A stretch of DNA of 46,695 bases, taken from NCBI GenBank assembly GCA_016234115.1, contig JACRHD010000010.1, positions 1-46,695 of the forward strand, read 5' to 3'. Source of the stretch: Nitrospirota bacterium. Its GTDB lineage: Bacteria > Nitrospirota > Thermodesulfovibrionia > UBA6902. The notes below the pieces were generated by a model. It saw only the letters and a list, made by a program, of their open reading frames with translations, searched no databases and had not been told where the DNA came from. A program made the position numbers and the translations under genes. Shown here in pieces: positions 1-7,821 of the stretch (within the stretch, counting starts at the first letter, position 1; each line of letters begins with the position of its first letter).

Positions 1-11
1 TAATTTTTCAT
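1..11 (-). CDS. Start of a gene running off the window (partial)
   Basis: Only the first codons (Met-Lys-Asn) of a minus-strand gene fall in the window. The start codon is the complement of bases 9-11. It is preceded by an excellent ribosome binding site, AAGGAGG, in the complement of 19-25, which is the main reason to believe a gene starts here. Nothing can be said about the product. Confidence 0.55.
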
Positions 12-94
12 AACCTGTCCTCCTTAATTGTGGCTCTGAGCCTCTGGGTTTATTCCCTTAAGCTTAATCCACGTCGCTTAAGGTTGGACAGGTT
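12..94 (-). promoter_or_regulatory. Leader with an inverted repeat that could hide the ribosome binding site
   Basis: Bases 12-20 (AACCTGTCC) pair perfectly with 86-94 (GGACAGGTT). After a small bulge, 22-25 (CCTT) pair with 80-83 (AAGG). In the minus-strand mRNA this 13-pair stem covers the AAGGAGG ribosome binding site of the gene starting at base 11. The 60-base loop contains a smaller hairpin around 32-48. The pairing is visible in the sequence; a regulatory role is inferred and no known riboswitch class was recognised. Confidence 0.4.
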
Positions 95-205
95 TAATAC
101 ATTATGTCTACTGTTGGCTTCGCGAGTATGACGGCTCTAACTTACAAAATAAAGAGTTTTTCAACAGCCTCTTAGAACTTCCTTACTTTCCAATCGGTTT
201 AGTGC

Positions 206-226
206 GGGGAGGTTTCTCACCTCCCC
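206..226. terminator. GC-rich hairpin downstream of the exported protein gene
   Basis: GGGGAGGT (206-213) and ACCTCCCC (219-226) form an 8-bp stem with a 5-base loop. It lies just past the stop codon of the minus-strand gene 250-759. There is no run of T after it on either strand, so it may be a weak terminator or an mRNA-end stabilising hairpin. Confidence 0.4.
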
Positions 227-249
227 GGTTGTATCTGACGTAATCGTGG

Positions 250-759
250 TTATCGGCCCCTATGCCGTCCGCGGCCTTCGCCATCTTCTCTTCTTTCGTC
301 GCGCCTTTCCCGTCCGCGTCCTTCGCGCCAGCGCTCGTCCCTTTCCCAGTGTTTATTTCTCTCCCATCTGCGCCAGTTCCTGTTGAAGTCGCGATAGGCT
401 ATCCTTGGATGTTCCCTGTAAATATGGCGATAATCCCGCGGCAGCTCGATCAATACACCGGGAACTCTTGAGGGGGCTATCACGCCCCACGGGCCGTTGT
501 AGCCCCTTGCCCTGAACCAGCGGCCCTCATAAGTGCGATACCAGTAGCCGTTGAAAAAGACGATATCTACATCGGTCTCCGGAGCAAAATAGGCATATGT
601 CCCGGGGACGACCACCAGATGAGGCGGCGCGGCAAATCTGAATGAGGGGATATTAACCCCTATCCCGACACTTACACCCGCATAGGCCTGTGAAGAAAAT
701 ATCGCCAGCGCCAGAAAAATGACTCCGGCCATCAATAAACCTGACTTCCCTGCTTTCAT
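250..759 (-). CDS. Exported basic protein of unknown function
   Basis: This 169-residue protein begins with a clear Sec signal peptide: Lys at 2 and 5, a hydrophobic stretch at about 8-24, and a likely cut after AYA at about residue 27. The mature part has a short aromatic-rich domain (residues 50-110) with FFNGYWYRTYEGRWFRA and YNGPW patterns. The last 40 residues are an Arg/Glu/Trp-rich, probably disordered tail. Similar small exported proteins with YWY/WF repeats occur in Geobacter-like and Nitrospirota genomes, but their function is not known. A purine-rich AGGAGGAT ribosome binding site precedes the start. The gene stands alone between a hairpin and the USP cluster. Confidence 0.8.
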   Translation of the reverse strand: MKAGKSGLLMAGVIFLALAIFSSQAYAGVSVGIGVNIPSFRFAAPPHLVVVPGTYAYFAPETDVDIVFFNGYWYRTYEGRWFRARGYNGPWGVIAPSRVPGVLIELPRDYRHIYREHPRIAYRDFNRNWRRWERNKHWERDERWREGRGRERRDERREDGEGRGRHRGR

Positions 760-897
760 GACACCATCCTCCTTTTGGCCTGAGCTTCACTGCCCAGGAG
801 AACCGAAATTAACATCTGCCATGAATAGAGCATAGGCCGTGCCAGTCGGCAGGGCGTGCTCTAACCGGTTGTCAGCGTTCAATCTTCACTATGTCTT

Positions 898-913
898 CAC
901 AATGTTGATGCCA
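898..913 (-). promoter_or_regulatory. Possible sigma-54 promoter for the exported protein gene
   Basis: The minus strand reads TGGCATC-AACA-TTGTG. It has the GG and TTG elements at sigma-54 spacing but T instead of C in the -12 GC. It lies about 140 bp upstream of the start at 759, and no palindromic activator site was seen. This is the weakest of the sigma-54 candidates in the window. Confidence 0.25.
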
Positions 914-982
914 ATTTTTAGCCTCTTTAGGTAAAGACGATTCTGATTTGGGGAACCGGGACCGGAGCGGACATTGTTCAGA

Positions 983-1405
983 TTACACCACCAGCACCGG
1001 ACAGGGGGCCTGCTGGATCACTTTTTCGACTACATTGTCCCCGAATATGGTCCGAAGCCAGCTGCGTTTCCTGGAGCCCATGATGATAACGTCGCACCTT
1101 TCCTCCTGGGCCACCTCGACTATTTTTTTGTCGATCTCGCCTTCCTCGACACGGGCCTTGATAAGTGCGCCTTCAGAACGCGCGACATCAAACATTTCAG
1201 AGACAGCCCGCCCGCTGCCGTTACTGAAGACGTCTTCGAGATTTTTAATGCCGGTAAGATTGAGGTCGCCTTCGTAGGGAGATATCACCTTTACAACCGT
1301 GACCCAGCATTTTTCGTCCCCGGCAAGCTTCAGGCCGTTGACCAGGACGTCCTTCGAGCCGTTCATTGCAATCAGAATTTTTCTATAGCCTTTCATCTCT
1401 TTCAC
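983..1405 (-). CDS. Universal stress protein, single domain, ATP motif lost
   Basis: This is a 140-residue single UspA domain: YRKILIAMNGS at the N-terminus, the CDVIIMGS strand, and the C-terminal EKVIQQAPCPVLVV strand. The usual G-x2-G-x9-G-S/T nucleotide loop is replaced by GSRKRSW...FGDN, so this is probably a non-ATP-binding USP. Its start overlaps the stop of the upstream tandem USP gene by four bases, so the two should be translationally coupled. It is the last gene of the first five-gene cluster. Its closest relative here is the last gene of the second cluster (18935-19354), which has the same altered loop. Confidence 0.9.
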   Translation of the reverse strand: MKEMKGYRKILIAMNGSKDVLVNGLKLAGDEKCWVTVVKVISPYEGDLNLTGIKNLEDVFSNGSGRAVSEMFDVARSEGALIKARVEEGEIDKKIVEVAQEERCDVIIMGSRKRSWLRTIFGDNVVEKVIQQAPCPVLVV

Positions 1406-2259
1406 CTCACAACCAGTACGGGGCAGGTCGAGTTAAGTATTACCCTCTCTGCCGTGCTTCCCATAATGGCCTTGTTTATGCCTCTGTACCCATGGCTTCC
1501 GATTGCTATCAAGTCGGCCCCGAGCCGTCTGGCAGATTCGACTATCCTGTCTGCCGCCTGCCCCTCAACGATCTCCGTCCTTGGGTTGACTCCCTGGATA
1601 TTCGCGTGATTGACCGCCCTGGCGATTATCTTCGCCGCCTCCTGCTGCAGGCTGTTTTTGATCGACTCCGTCTTAAAGAAATCGACCATTTCTTCATAGC
1701 GCGGGATCACATACATGACCGTAACCTCTGCCCCGTCGATCTTCGATAACTGACACGCCCTGTTCAGGGCCTTCTTGCTGAAATCCGAATTATCAAACGG
1801 CACCAGGATCGATCTATATGAGCCGGTGCATTCGACGCATCGTTTCTTTACTACCAGTGTGTCAATGGACGCGTTGAGTATTACCTGGGATGTGACGCTC
1901 CCCATAAGCAGTCTGTTGAGCCCCTTCCGCCCGTAAGTGCCCAGCATGATCAGATCGGCATTTTTGCCCTGGGCCACCTCAGTGATCACTTCCGGGGGCT
2001 CGCCCTCGCAGAGTATATAATGAGCGTCGATATTGAATTCTTTAGTTATCGTCTCCTTCGCCTCGACACAGACCTTTTCCCCGATTCTGAGGCGTTTTTC
2101 GAGCTGTTCGGGCGCGATGCCGAATTCCTCCGTATCAAAGAAGACTGAATGCGCAAGGAAAAGTTTGCCGCCATGCCGTTTTATCCGGTTTGAGGCCTCG
2201 ATAACCGCCGCCTTGCTTGACGGTGATTCATCAAAACCTACCACAATTGTTTCATACAT
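1402..2259 (-). CDS. Tandem-domain universal stress protein
   Basis: This 285-residue protein has two UspA domains, residues 1-145 and about 150-285. The first keeps the ATP loop GTYGRKGLNRLLMGS and the second GSHGYRGINKAIMGS, both matching G-x2-G-x9-G-S, so both halves probably bind ATP. I chose the start at 2259 (MYETIVVGFDE) rather than a longer upstream reading, because the latter would run through the preceding gene; the two genes are only two bases apart. Position 4 of the first sigma-54 cluster. The matching gene in the second cluster is 18016-18876. Confidence 0.92.
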   Translation of the reverse strand: MYETIVVGFDESPSSKAAVIEASNRIKRHGGKLFLAHSVFFDTEEFGIAPEQLEKRLRIGEKVCVEAKETITKEFNIDAHYILCEGEPPEVITEVAQGKNADLIMLGTYGRKGLNRLLMGSVTSQVILNASIDTLVVKKRCVECTGSYRSILVPFDNSDFSKKALNRACQLSKIDGAEVTVMYVIPRYEEMVDFFKTESIKNSLQQEAAKIIARAVNHANIQGVNPRTEIVEGQAADRIVESARRLGADLIAIGSHGYRGINKAIMGSTAERVILNSTCPVLVVR

Positions 2260-2261
2260 GA

Positions 2262-3080
2262 TTAATGCGCTCCTCCGCCTTTTCTGAATATAAGGCCCAC
2301 CCCGAATCCGGCGCCGAGGGCCGAGATAATTGATATAATCCCGTAGAGGGCCCCGTTCTTCTTTGCCATGTTCGAGAGTGTGTTGACTATTCCAACCTGC
2401 TCGACCAGCACCTTCGATTCCGCAGTTTCGACAACCTTGCCGTCCTTTACCGCATAGACGGTGACGACATAGTCGCCGGGCGGCGCCTGATAGGGCCATT
2501 CGGTCATGATGTAGTAAGGCTGATGTCCGTCGGCCATATTTTTAAGCTCGATCCTGCCCGTGGATGTGTCATACAGCCTGGAATTTTCTTTATATTTAAT
2601 GAATTCGCTGAACCACCTGGCCTTGTCCTCATCGTCTTTAACAGGGCCCATCTCCGCATGCCTGCCCAAGGCGGGATAGCCGATCACATATTTGTCCAGC
2701 TCCGTTTGGTCGAGGATCTCCTCCAGCTTCCTCGTGCTGTGTATGGAATACAGGTTAGGCACGTTTTCGAGCTTGAGGGTTGCAACGTTCATCCAGAGGA
2801 AACCTGCCACCTTGCCCTTTTCCTTAAGCACTTCATGCCCTTCCGGAGATGCTATCTTGATGATGAGATCGGCCCCGGCGTCCGAAAAGCCGCTGACGCT
2901 TACAGTGCTTCCGTGATAGAAAAAGTCAATCTTGATATGGTCGTGGTTCGCCCTGGCTGTCAGTTCGCCAGAGGCGGTTCTTTCCGATATGACAAAGCCC
3001 AGCATAACAAGTAAGGCCATCATGAACAAGTTATGTGTTAACTTCCCGCTTACGGCTTCAGACTTCCGCGCTTGTCTCAT
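2262..3080 (-). CDS. TIGR02186-type membrane-anchored protein paired with TauE
   Basis: This 272-residue protein has an N-terminal hydrophobic segment (about residues 18-33), a large extracytoplasmic domain, and a C-terminal membrane helix ending GFGVGLIFRKGGGAH. The features NHDHIKIDFFYHGS, TDWPYQ-like AEWPYQAPPGDYVVTVYAV and a terminal helix match the TIGR02186 family (Alph_Pro_TM). As I recall, that family is commonly encoded beside TauE/SafE permeases, as here, where it starts one base after the permease gene. The biochemical role is unknown; it is probably an accessory subunit or periplasmic partner of the permease. It is paralogous to 17091-17894. Confidence 0.8.
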   Translation of the reverse strand: MRQARKSEAVSGKLTHNLFMMALLVMLGFVISERTASGELTARANHDHIKIDFFYHGSTVSVSGFSDAGADLIIKIASPEGHEVLKEKGKVAGFLWMNVATLKLENVPNLYSIHSTRKLEEILDQTELDKYVIGYPALGRHAEMGPVKDDEDKARWFSEFIKYKENSRLYDTSTGRIELKNMADGHQPYYIMTEWPYQAPPGDYVVTVYAVKDGKVVETAESKVLVEQVGIVNTLSNMAKKNGALYGIISIISALGAGFGVGLIFRKGGGAH

Positions 3081-3081
3081 C

Positions 3082-4002
3082 TTAATGTCCTCCTGCCTGT
3101 GCCAAAAGTAATGAGGGACTCAGGGTGAGATCAAATATAATCTTGACCGTTACCGCAAGTACTATCCCCGCGAGGATAACCTTGAGCTGTTCGCCCTTGA
3201 GCCGCCTTCCGAAGACCGCGCCGACCTGTGCCCCGACGGTTGACCCTAAAAGCAGCAGGACCGCCAGGACAAAGTCGACGTTATGGTTTGTGTAGGCCTG
3301 CAGAAAGGTCACCTCTATGCAGTTAAAAAGTATCTGGAATAGGCTCGTGCCGACGACGACATGCATCGGCATCCTAAGTATATATACCATGATCGGCACC
3401 ATAAGGAAGCCGCCGCCCACACCCATGATCGCGCCGAGCACGCCTACAAACCCGCCGAAGAGGACCGGCAGAAGGAGCGAATGCGTGACCCCCGATTTTT
3501 CGAACCGTGTCTGAAGCGGAAGCTTCTTTAAAAGCCGGGAAAACCCTGATTCTTTCTCAGGGGCAACGGTGTCATTGACCTTCTTTTTCCTCATGCTGCT
3601 TAAGCTCTCTATAAACATATAGGTCCCGACAGTCCCCAGCAGCAGGACGTAGGTCATCTTGATGGCGAAATCGGCATTGCCGGTCGCCTTAAGGACCTTG
3701 ATCGCCTGCACGCCCAGTAAACCTCCGGCAAACCCGCCGATAAGCAGGTAGAGGCCCATCTTGAAGTCAACGTTTCCGACCCTCCAGTGTGCGTATGTGC
3801 CTGAGGTCGAAGCTGCCACGATCTGGTTTGAATCGGTCGCGGCCGCGACAGTTGAGGGAATACCGAACATGATCAGAAGTGGCGTCATCAAAAAGCCTCC
3901 CCCGACCCCAAACAACCCGGAAAGGAGCCCCACGGCGAGGCCCAGCCCTACGGGTATCAGGATATTGATGCTTGTTAACGCTACTGGCAGATAAAGATAC
4001 AT
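3082..4002 (-). CDS. TauE/SafE-family anion permease
   Basis: This 306-residue membrane protein has about eight predicted helices in two homologous halves. Each half carries the family's glycine motif: FGVGGGFLMTP (near 32) and MGVGGGFLMVP (near 197). TauE/SafE members export or import sulfite, sulfoacetate and other small organic or sulfur anions; the substrate here cannot be read from sequence. A charged cytosolic linker (about 137-160) separates the halves. The gene sits between a diverged USP-like gene and a TIGR02186 protein in one operon. It is nearly identical over long stretches to the protein of 16154-17089, so both copies are likely functional. Confidence 0.9.
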   Translation of the reverse strand: MYLYLPVALTSINILIPVGLGLAVGLLSGLFGVGGGFLMTPLLIMFGIPSTVAAATDSNQIVAASTSGTYAHWRVGNVDFKMGLYLLIGGFAGGLLGVQAIKVLKATGNADFAIKMTYVLLLGTVGTYMFIESLSSMRKKKVNDTVAPEKESGFSRLLKKLPLQTRFEKSGVTHSLLLPVLFGGFVGVLGAIMGVGGGFLMVPIMVYILRMPMHVVVGTSLFQILFNCIEVTFLQAYTNHNVDFVLAVLLLLGSTVGAQVGAVFGRRLKGEQLKVILAGIVLAVTVKIIFDLTLSPSLLLAQAGGH

Positions 4003-4032
4003 TATACTTCTCCTCCGATAAATATTGATTTG

Positions 4033-4524
4033 TCAGGCCTGGACAATGTATTGCCTGGACATGGTGACCACAGGACGGGACGCCGTCCTTACCAACCGCT
4101 GAAGGTCTCTGCCGGAGAGCTGTCCATCCCCGGTGACGCTCGGGTCGAGCAGGACCATGTCTATCCCGCTGCTCTGTTTCAGGTAGTCCTTGACCGCTGA
4201 TACGGTGTCGTTCGTTACCGAGTGGATGTTTACATTCACCCCGACAGAGAGGCATTTTTTCCGTATCGATTCCAGGTCCGACGCAGAACCTTGATCCTCA
4301 TGCGGCGCGTTGTTGTCCAGGAACTGCACCGCGGTATCAGGGAGCCCTTCTTCGGCAAAGGTTATCGCCGTCATCATGTCTTCGAGCCTTCTCATCAGCT
4401 TCTCTTTTTTGACAAGAAGGACAGTAATGCCTTCGTTCATCGTCCTTGCGAGATCGACAGCGTAGGAAAGGCCTTCATCCATCTCCTCATTCTGGTAAGT
4501 CACAAATAAAAGTCTTTTTTTCAT
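4033..4524 (-). CDS. USP-like protein with an internal FAE motif
   Basis: This 163-residue first gene of the cluster starts like a stress protein (KKRLLFVTYQNEEMDEGL, then AVDLARTMN) and ends with a USP-like strand (ASRPVVTMSRQ). Residues 46-67 hold the recurring motif RRLEDMMTAITFAEEGLPDTA, which interrupts the USP fold where the nucleotide-binding protein would continue. No ATP loop is visible. It is a close paralogue of 15536-16015, and the motif is shared with 21231, 24904, 26383 and 30521. A good sigma-54 promoter lies 37 bp upstream. The function is unknown; I infer a stress-signalling or protein-binding role. Confidence 0.82.
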   Translation of the reverse strand: MKKRLLFVTYQNEEMDEGLSYAVDLARTMNEGITVLLVKKEKLMRRLEDMMTAITFAEEGLPDTAVQFLDNNAPHEDQGSASDLESIRKKCLSVGVNVNIHSVTNDTVSAVKDYLKQSSGIDMVLLDPSVTGDGQLSGRDLQRLVRTASRPVVTMSRQYIVQA

Positions 4525-4560
4525 CTTCCGACTCCTTTTTTATCAATTCAAAAGAGTAAT

Positions 4561-4576
4561 CGCACAAAAGGTGCCA
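4561..4576 (-). promoter_or_regulatory. Sigma-54 promoter of the first USP/TauE cluster
   Basis: The minus strand reads TGGCACC-TTTT-GTGCG. It has TGGCAC at -24 and the GC at -12 with correct spacing. Transcription would start about 25 bp before the first codon at 4524. Two palindromic activator sites lie upstream, the nearer one 50 bp from the promoter edge. Confidence 0.8.
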
Positions 4577-4625
4577 ATCGTAACTACCTGATATTAATGA
4601 TTAATTATTTGACGAGAGGGTTGGC

Positions 4626-4640
4626 GTTCAGATTTTAAAC
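4626..4640. promoter_or_regulatory. Palindromic activator site, proximal (GTTYA-N5-TRAAC)
   Basis: GTTCAGATTTTAAAC, flanked by CGG on the right. Its edge is 50 bp from the sigma-54 element at 4576, exactly the spacing seen at the second cluster. I infer it binds the enhancer-binding regulator encoded at 4823-6154. Confidence 0.65.
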
Positions 4641-4719
4641 GGTGCGTTGATGCAGTAAACAGCGGACATGTTTTGTGGAGGACGTTGAAAATAAAGGTTT
4701 TTTTAGAAAAAAATCATGC

Positions 4720-4734
4720 GTTCAAAATATAAAC
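4720..4734. promoter_or_regulatory. Palindromic activator site, distal (GTTYA-N5-TRAAC)
   Basis: GTTCAAAATATAAAC, again followed by CGG. Its centre is 94 bp from the proximal copy, consistent with paired enhancer sites. The rest of 4525-4822 holds no gene. Confidence 0.62.
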
Positions 4735-4822
4735 GGTGTGAACACTTGGGGTTCAAAAAAGTGGACGCCGGATACTGACGGGGGTGAAGATACGTGACCA
4801 GGATGGAGATTGTCAGTAAGCT

Positions 4823-6154
4823 CTAGTCTTCCTTCAGAATCTTCCAGAGGCTGGTCCTCGATATCCCAAGCAGTTCGGCGGCCCTGGTTTTGTTGCCGTC
4901 GAGCATTTTGACCACCTTCTCCGCGTACTCCTTAACAATCTCGTCGACCGTCCTGATGCGATCAGGGTCTATCGTCTCTATATCAAGGACGCGGAGGCCG
5001 CGGGGCAGACTCTGAGGTGTTATCTGCCCGCCCGGCTCAAGTATGATGGCCCGCTCAATGATATTTTCCAGTTCCCTGACATTGCCGGGAAAGCTGTAAT
5101 TGCGCAATATTTCGAAGGCCTCGTCAGTAAACCCCGATATCTTCTTTTTGACCCGCGGCAGGTGTTTCTGGAGAAAATAGGCGCTTAACGGCCTGATGTC
5201 CTCGGGCCGCTCGCGGAGCGGGGGGATAAGGAATTCCATTATGTTTAGTCTGTAGTACAGGTCTTCCCTGAATTTACCCTCTGAGATCAGGCGTTTGACA
5301 TTCTGGTTTGTGGCGGCTATAAACCTGACGTCGACCTTCTTGGGCTTTGTCCCGCCTACGCTGTAGAACTCGCCGTCCTCAACGACCTTTAGAAGCTTCG
5401 CCTGAAGCTGGGGCGAAAGTTCCGCGATCTCATCCAGAAACAGTGTCCCGTTATCGGCGATCTCTACAAGCCCCTGTTTCGCGGTAAGCGCGCCCGTAAA
5501 AGCCCCGCGCTCGTGGCCGAAGAGTTCGCTCGCCAGGAGGTCTTCAGTGAGCGTCGCGCAGTTGAGGGAAAGGAAAGGCCGGTCCTGACGTCTGCTCGTA
5601 AAATGGATGATCTTGGCTATCAGGCTCTTTCCGACCCCGGTCTCGCCGGTCAGAAGCAGGTTGAAATCCGAAACCCTGATCCCTTCGATCGTATTTAAGA
5701 TCTTCTTCATCCCGTCGCTCTTGGCGATGATGGTGAAACGCTTGTCCATCCCGAAATAGGTTTTAAGGGCCTGGTTTTCTTTCCTCAGGACCTTCTGCTC
5801 CGCTATCTTTCGTACCCGCAAGGTCAGTTCGTCCAGGTCGAAGGGCTTTGTAATATAGTCGATGGCCCCTTTTTTCATCGCCTCTACGGCGGACCCTATG
5901 CTCCCGAACCCGGTTATTATGATCACGTCGGTCTGGGGATATTTTTCTTTTGTCTTTTCGAGCAGGTCCATCCCGCTAAGGCCGGGCATCCTTATATCCG
6001 TGACCAGAATATCGAAATCGGACTTCTCCATCCGCAGAAGGGCCTCGGCGCCGTCCGTCGTCCCGGAGACATCGTAGCCTTCATCCTTGAGGGAATCAAT
6101 AACATTTTCGAGGGTGATCTCTTCGTCTTCGGCAACCAGTATCTTTATAGCCAT
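4823..6154 (-). CDS. Sigma-54 enhancer-binding response regulator (NtrC family)
   Basis: This 443-residue regulator has three standard parts. The receiver domain (1-118) has acidic residues E9/D10, phospho-acceptor D53, T81 and K103. The AAA+ domain has Walker A GETGVGKS at 170-177, the sigma-54 contact loop GAFTGA at 217-222 and Walker B GTLFLDE at 236-242. A Fis-type helix-turn-helix lies at about 405-440 (NKTRAAELLGISRTSLWKIL). It starts eight bases after the sensor kinase gene, so the two form a two-component pair. It is the obvious candidate to bind the GTTYA-N5-TRAAC sites just downstream at 4626-4734 and the matching sites at 15308-15440. Confidence 0.93.
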   Translation of the reverse strand: MAIKILVAEDEEITLENVIDSLKDEGYDVSGTTDGAEALLRMEKSDFDILVTDIRMPGLSGMDLLEKTKEKYPQTDVIIITGFGSIGSAVEAMKKGAIDYITKPFDLDELTLRVRKIAEQKVLRKENQALKTYFGMDKRFTIIAKSDGMKKILNTIEGIRVSDFNLLLTGETGVGKSLIAKIIHFTSRRQDRPFLSLNCATLTEDLLASELFGHERGAFTGALTAKQGLVEIADNGTLFLDEIAELSPQLQAKLLKVVEDGEFYSVGGTKPKKVDVRFIAATNQNVKRLISEGKFREDLYYRLNIMEFLIPPLRERPEDIRPLSAYFLQKHLPRVKKKISGFTDEAFEILRNYSFPGNVRELENIIERAIILEPGGQITPQSLPRGLRVLDIETIDPDRIRTVDEIVKEYAEKVVKMLDGNKTRAAELLGISRTSLWKILKED

Positions 6155-6161
6155 TTTTTAG

Positions 6162-7766
6162 TCATGCCCCGGCGCGGCCGTCACCTGCCGAAACTGCTTC
6201 CTTGTCCGACCCGGCCGGCAGGATTTTGGGGAGAGTGATGATGAATGATGTGCCCTTCCCCTCAATGCTGGAGACCGCTATCTCGCCGCGGTGCCTTTTT
6301 ATGATATTAAATACAATCGCAAGCCCTAGCCCGGTCCCCTTTTCTTTTGTGCTGAAAAAAGGCTCGAATATCTTCTCGGCCGTCTCCCTGGGCATCCCGG
6401 GGCCTGTGTCGGACACTGTGATGACGACATGATGGTCTTCTTCGACCGCGCCTACTGAAAGACTTCCTGAGCCGGTCATGGATTCGACCGCGTTCGAAAA
6501 CAGATTTACGAATACCTGTTCCAACTGCTCGGGGTCGGCGTATATCACTATCTCCTGCGGCATCAGCTGAAGCCCAAAAGATACCTGCTTCACGTCGATG
6601 GAATTTGCTACCTGTTTGTAAACCCCCTGTATGAATGACATCAGCTCTACGGGCCTTGGGTGGGGATCTCTGCCCCTTGCGAAAGACAGGAGGTCGGACA
6701 CAATCCGCTTGACCCTCATCGACTGCCCGAATATGTCGTCAAGCCCCCTGGTGATGAAATCGGGCCCTTCAGCGCCGGTCTTCTTCCTGAGCCTCTGGGC
6801 CGTCGTGTAAATATTATTGAGAGGGTTATTGAGTTCGTGGGCGACCCCCGCAGCCAGGGTCCCGATCGCTGCCAGTTTCCTCGACTGGAGCAGTTCCTTC
6901 TCCCTCAATTCAAGCTGTGTTTCCATCTGGTTGAATTTGAGTATAAGCTGGCCGACTTCATCACTCCCCCACCCGTCTACCGGCTCTGAGACATGCTCGA
7001 AGTTTCCTCTGCCGGTCTTCTCTATCAGACCGGTCAGCAAATGCAGGCGTCTGACTACACCGCTTACGATAAACAATGTTGTTCCGAACCCGACTATCAA
7101 AAATATCGGGGAAATGACCAGTATCGCGACGCGGGAACTGTGGATGAAACTTTCCACGTTTTCCCTGGCTGTTTTATCCAGTTCTTTTGAGACGGCAAGC
7201 ATGTTTTCACCGGTCTTCCTAAGGGCCGTTATTTCAACGTCAAGTTCTTTAAGCTGAAGGATCAATTGGTCATCGGACCTCATCGAGAAGGCCTCTTCCA
7301 GATACCGTATGTCCTCAAGAGGCTTATCGAGAAAATTCGCGCTGATGAGGCCGCTTACTCTCGAATAAGCACTGGAAGTGCTCTTTAAATGTTCCGATTG
7401 GGCCGAGACCGCATTTAAAAGTCTCTCTATATTGCGGAACTGCAGACTGTACTCATCCAAAAGCCCCCTGAGCGATGAGGTCCTGGCAACTCCGTCCGGT
7501 GTCATGGCCTTCAGGATCGCGTCAAGTTCGGAAAGATACTGATAGATGGCCTTTGACTCTTCATCCGCCTTTTCGGGCGCGTAGAGGAAGTAATTCTTTT
7601 CGTGTCTTCTGAGCTGGAGGGTTTTGCTCCTGATAGTGTCCGTCAACTCAAGAAAGACCGTCTCCTTCGTGATCTCGATAAAATTAAGATACAGAAAGAC
7701 TGAAAGTATGGCGATAAGGAAGGAACTTACAAGGAAGCCGAGAATTATTTTTTTCTTGAGCGACAT
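6162..7766 (-). CDS. Sensor histidine kinase with a helical periplasmic sensor
   Basis: This 534-residue kinase has a membrane helix at 8-30, a helical extracytoplasmic sensor (31-210) and a second helix at 213-237. A HAMP domain, a dimerisation/phosphoacceptor domain with H310 in AAGVAHELNNP, and a C-terminal ATPase domain (N box NLFSNAVESM, DTGPGMP, GTGLGLAIV) follow. The sensor contains RRHEKNYF (53-60), the signature I associate with HBM-type four-helix sensors; the same motif occurs twice in the kinase at 39446. Its partner is the regulator eight bases downstream. The ligand is unknown. Confidence 0.93.
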   Translation of the reverse strand: MSLKKKIILGFLVSSFLIAILSVFLYLNFIEITKETVFLELTDTIRSKTLQLRRHEKNYFLYAPEKADEESKAIYQYLSELDAILKAMTPDGVARTSSLRGLLDEYSLQFRNIERLLNAVSAQSEHLKSTSSAYSRVSGLISANFLDKPLEDIRYLEEAFSMRSDDQLILQLKELDVEITALRKTGENMLAVSKELDKTARENVESFIHSSRVAILVISPIFLIVGFGTTLFIVSGVVRRLHLLTGLIEKTGRGNFEHVSEPVDGWGSDEVGQLILKFNQMETQLELREKELLQSRKLAAIGTLAAGVAHELNNPLNNIYTTAQRLRKKTGAEGPDFITRGLDDIFGQSMRVKRIVSDLLSFARGRDPHPRPVELMSFIQGVYKQVANSIDVKQVSFGLQLMPQEIVIYADPEQLEQVFVNLFSNAVESMTGSGSLSVGAVEEDHHVVITVSDTGPGMPRETAEKIFEPFFSTKEKGTGLGLAIVFNIIKRHRGEIAVSSIEGKGTSFIITLPKILPAGSDKEAVSAGDGRAGA

Positions 7767-7769
7767 AGC

Positions 7770-7808
7770 CTATATATATCCGGCGCCGCCTGTAATCAGA
7801 ATTTTCAT
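7770..7808 (-). pseudogene. Vestige of an NAD-dependent epimerase start
   Basis: A 12-codon reading frame (MKILITGGAGYI, then TAG) sits between the epimerase gene and the kinase gene. It is preceded by GAGGAGC. Its sequence is the classic start of an extended short-chain dehydrogenase Rossmann fold, including GGAGYI, but it stops at once. It probably marks a deleted second epimerase gene. Confidence 0.6.
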
Positions 7809-7821
7809 CCGGCCGCTCCTC

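Noticed and set aside
974-1749. Long plus-strand frames opposite the USP genes
   Set aside because: They are antisense shadows of 983-2259; the minus-strand frames have clear USP motifs and ribosome binding sites.
1402-2499. 365-codon version of the tandem USP
   Set aside because: The extra N-terminus lies within the coding region of the TIGR02186-type gene and has no USP resemblance; 2259 is the family start.
4735-4760. GAAC-N7-GTTC inverted repeat as a third activator site
   Set aside because: Half-sites point the opposite way from GTTYA-N5-TRAAC, and it has no counterpart at the second cluster.
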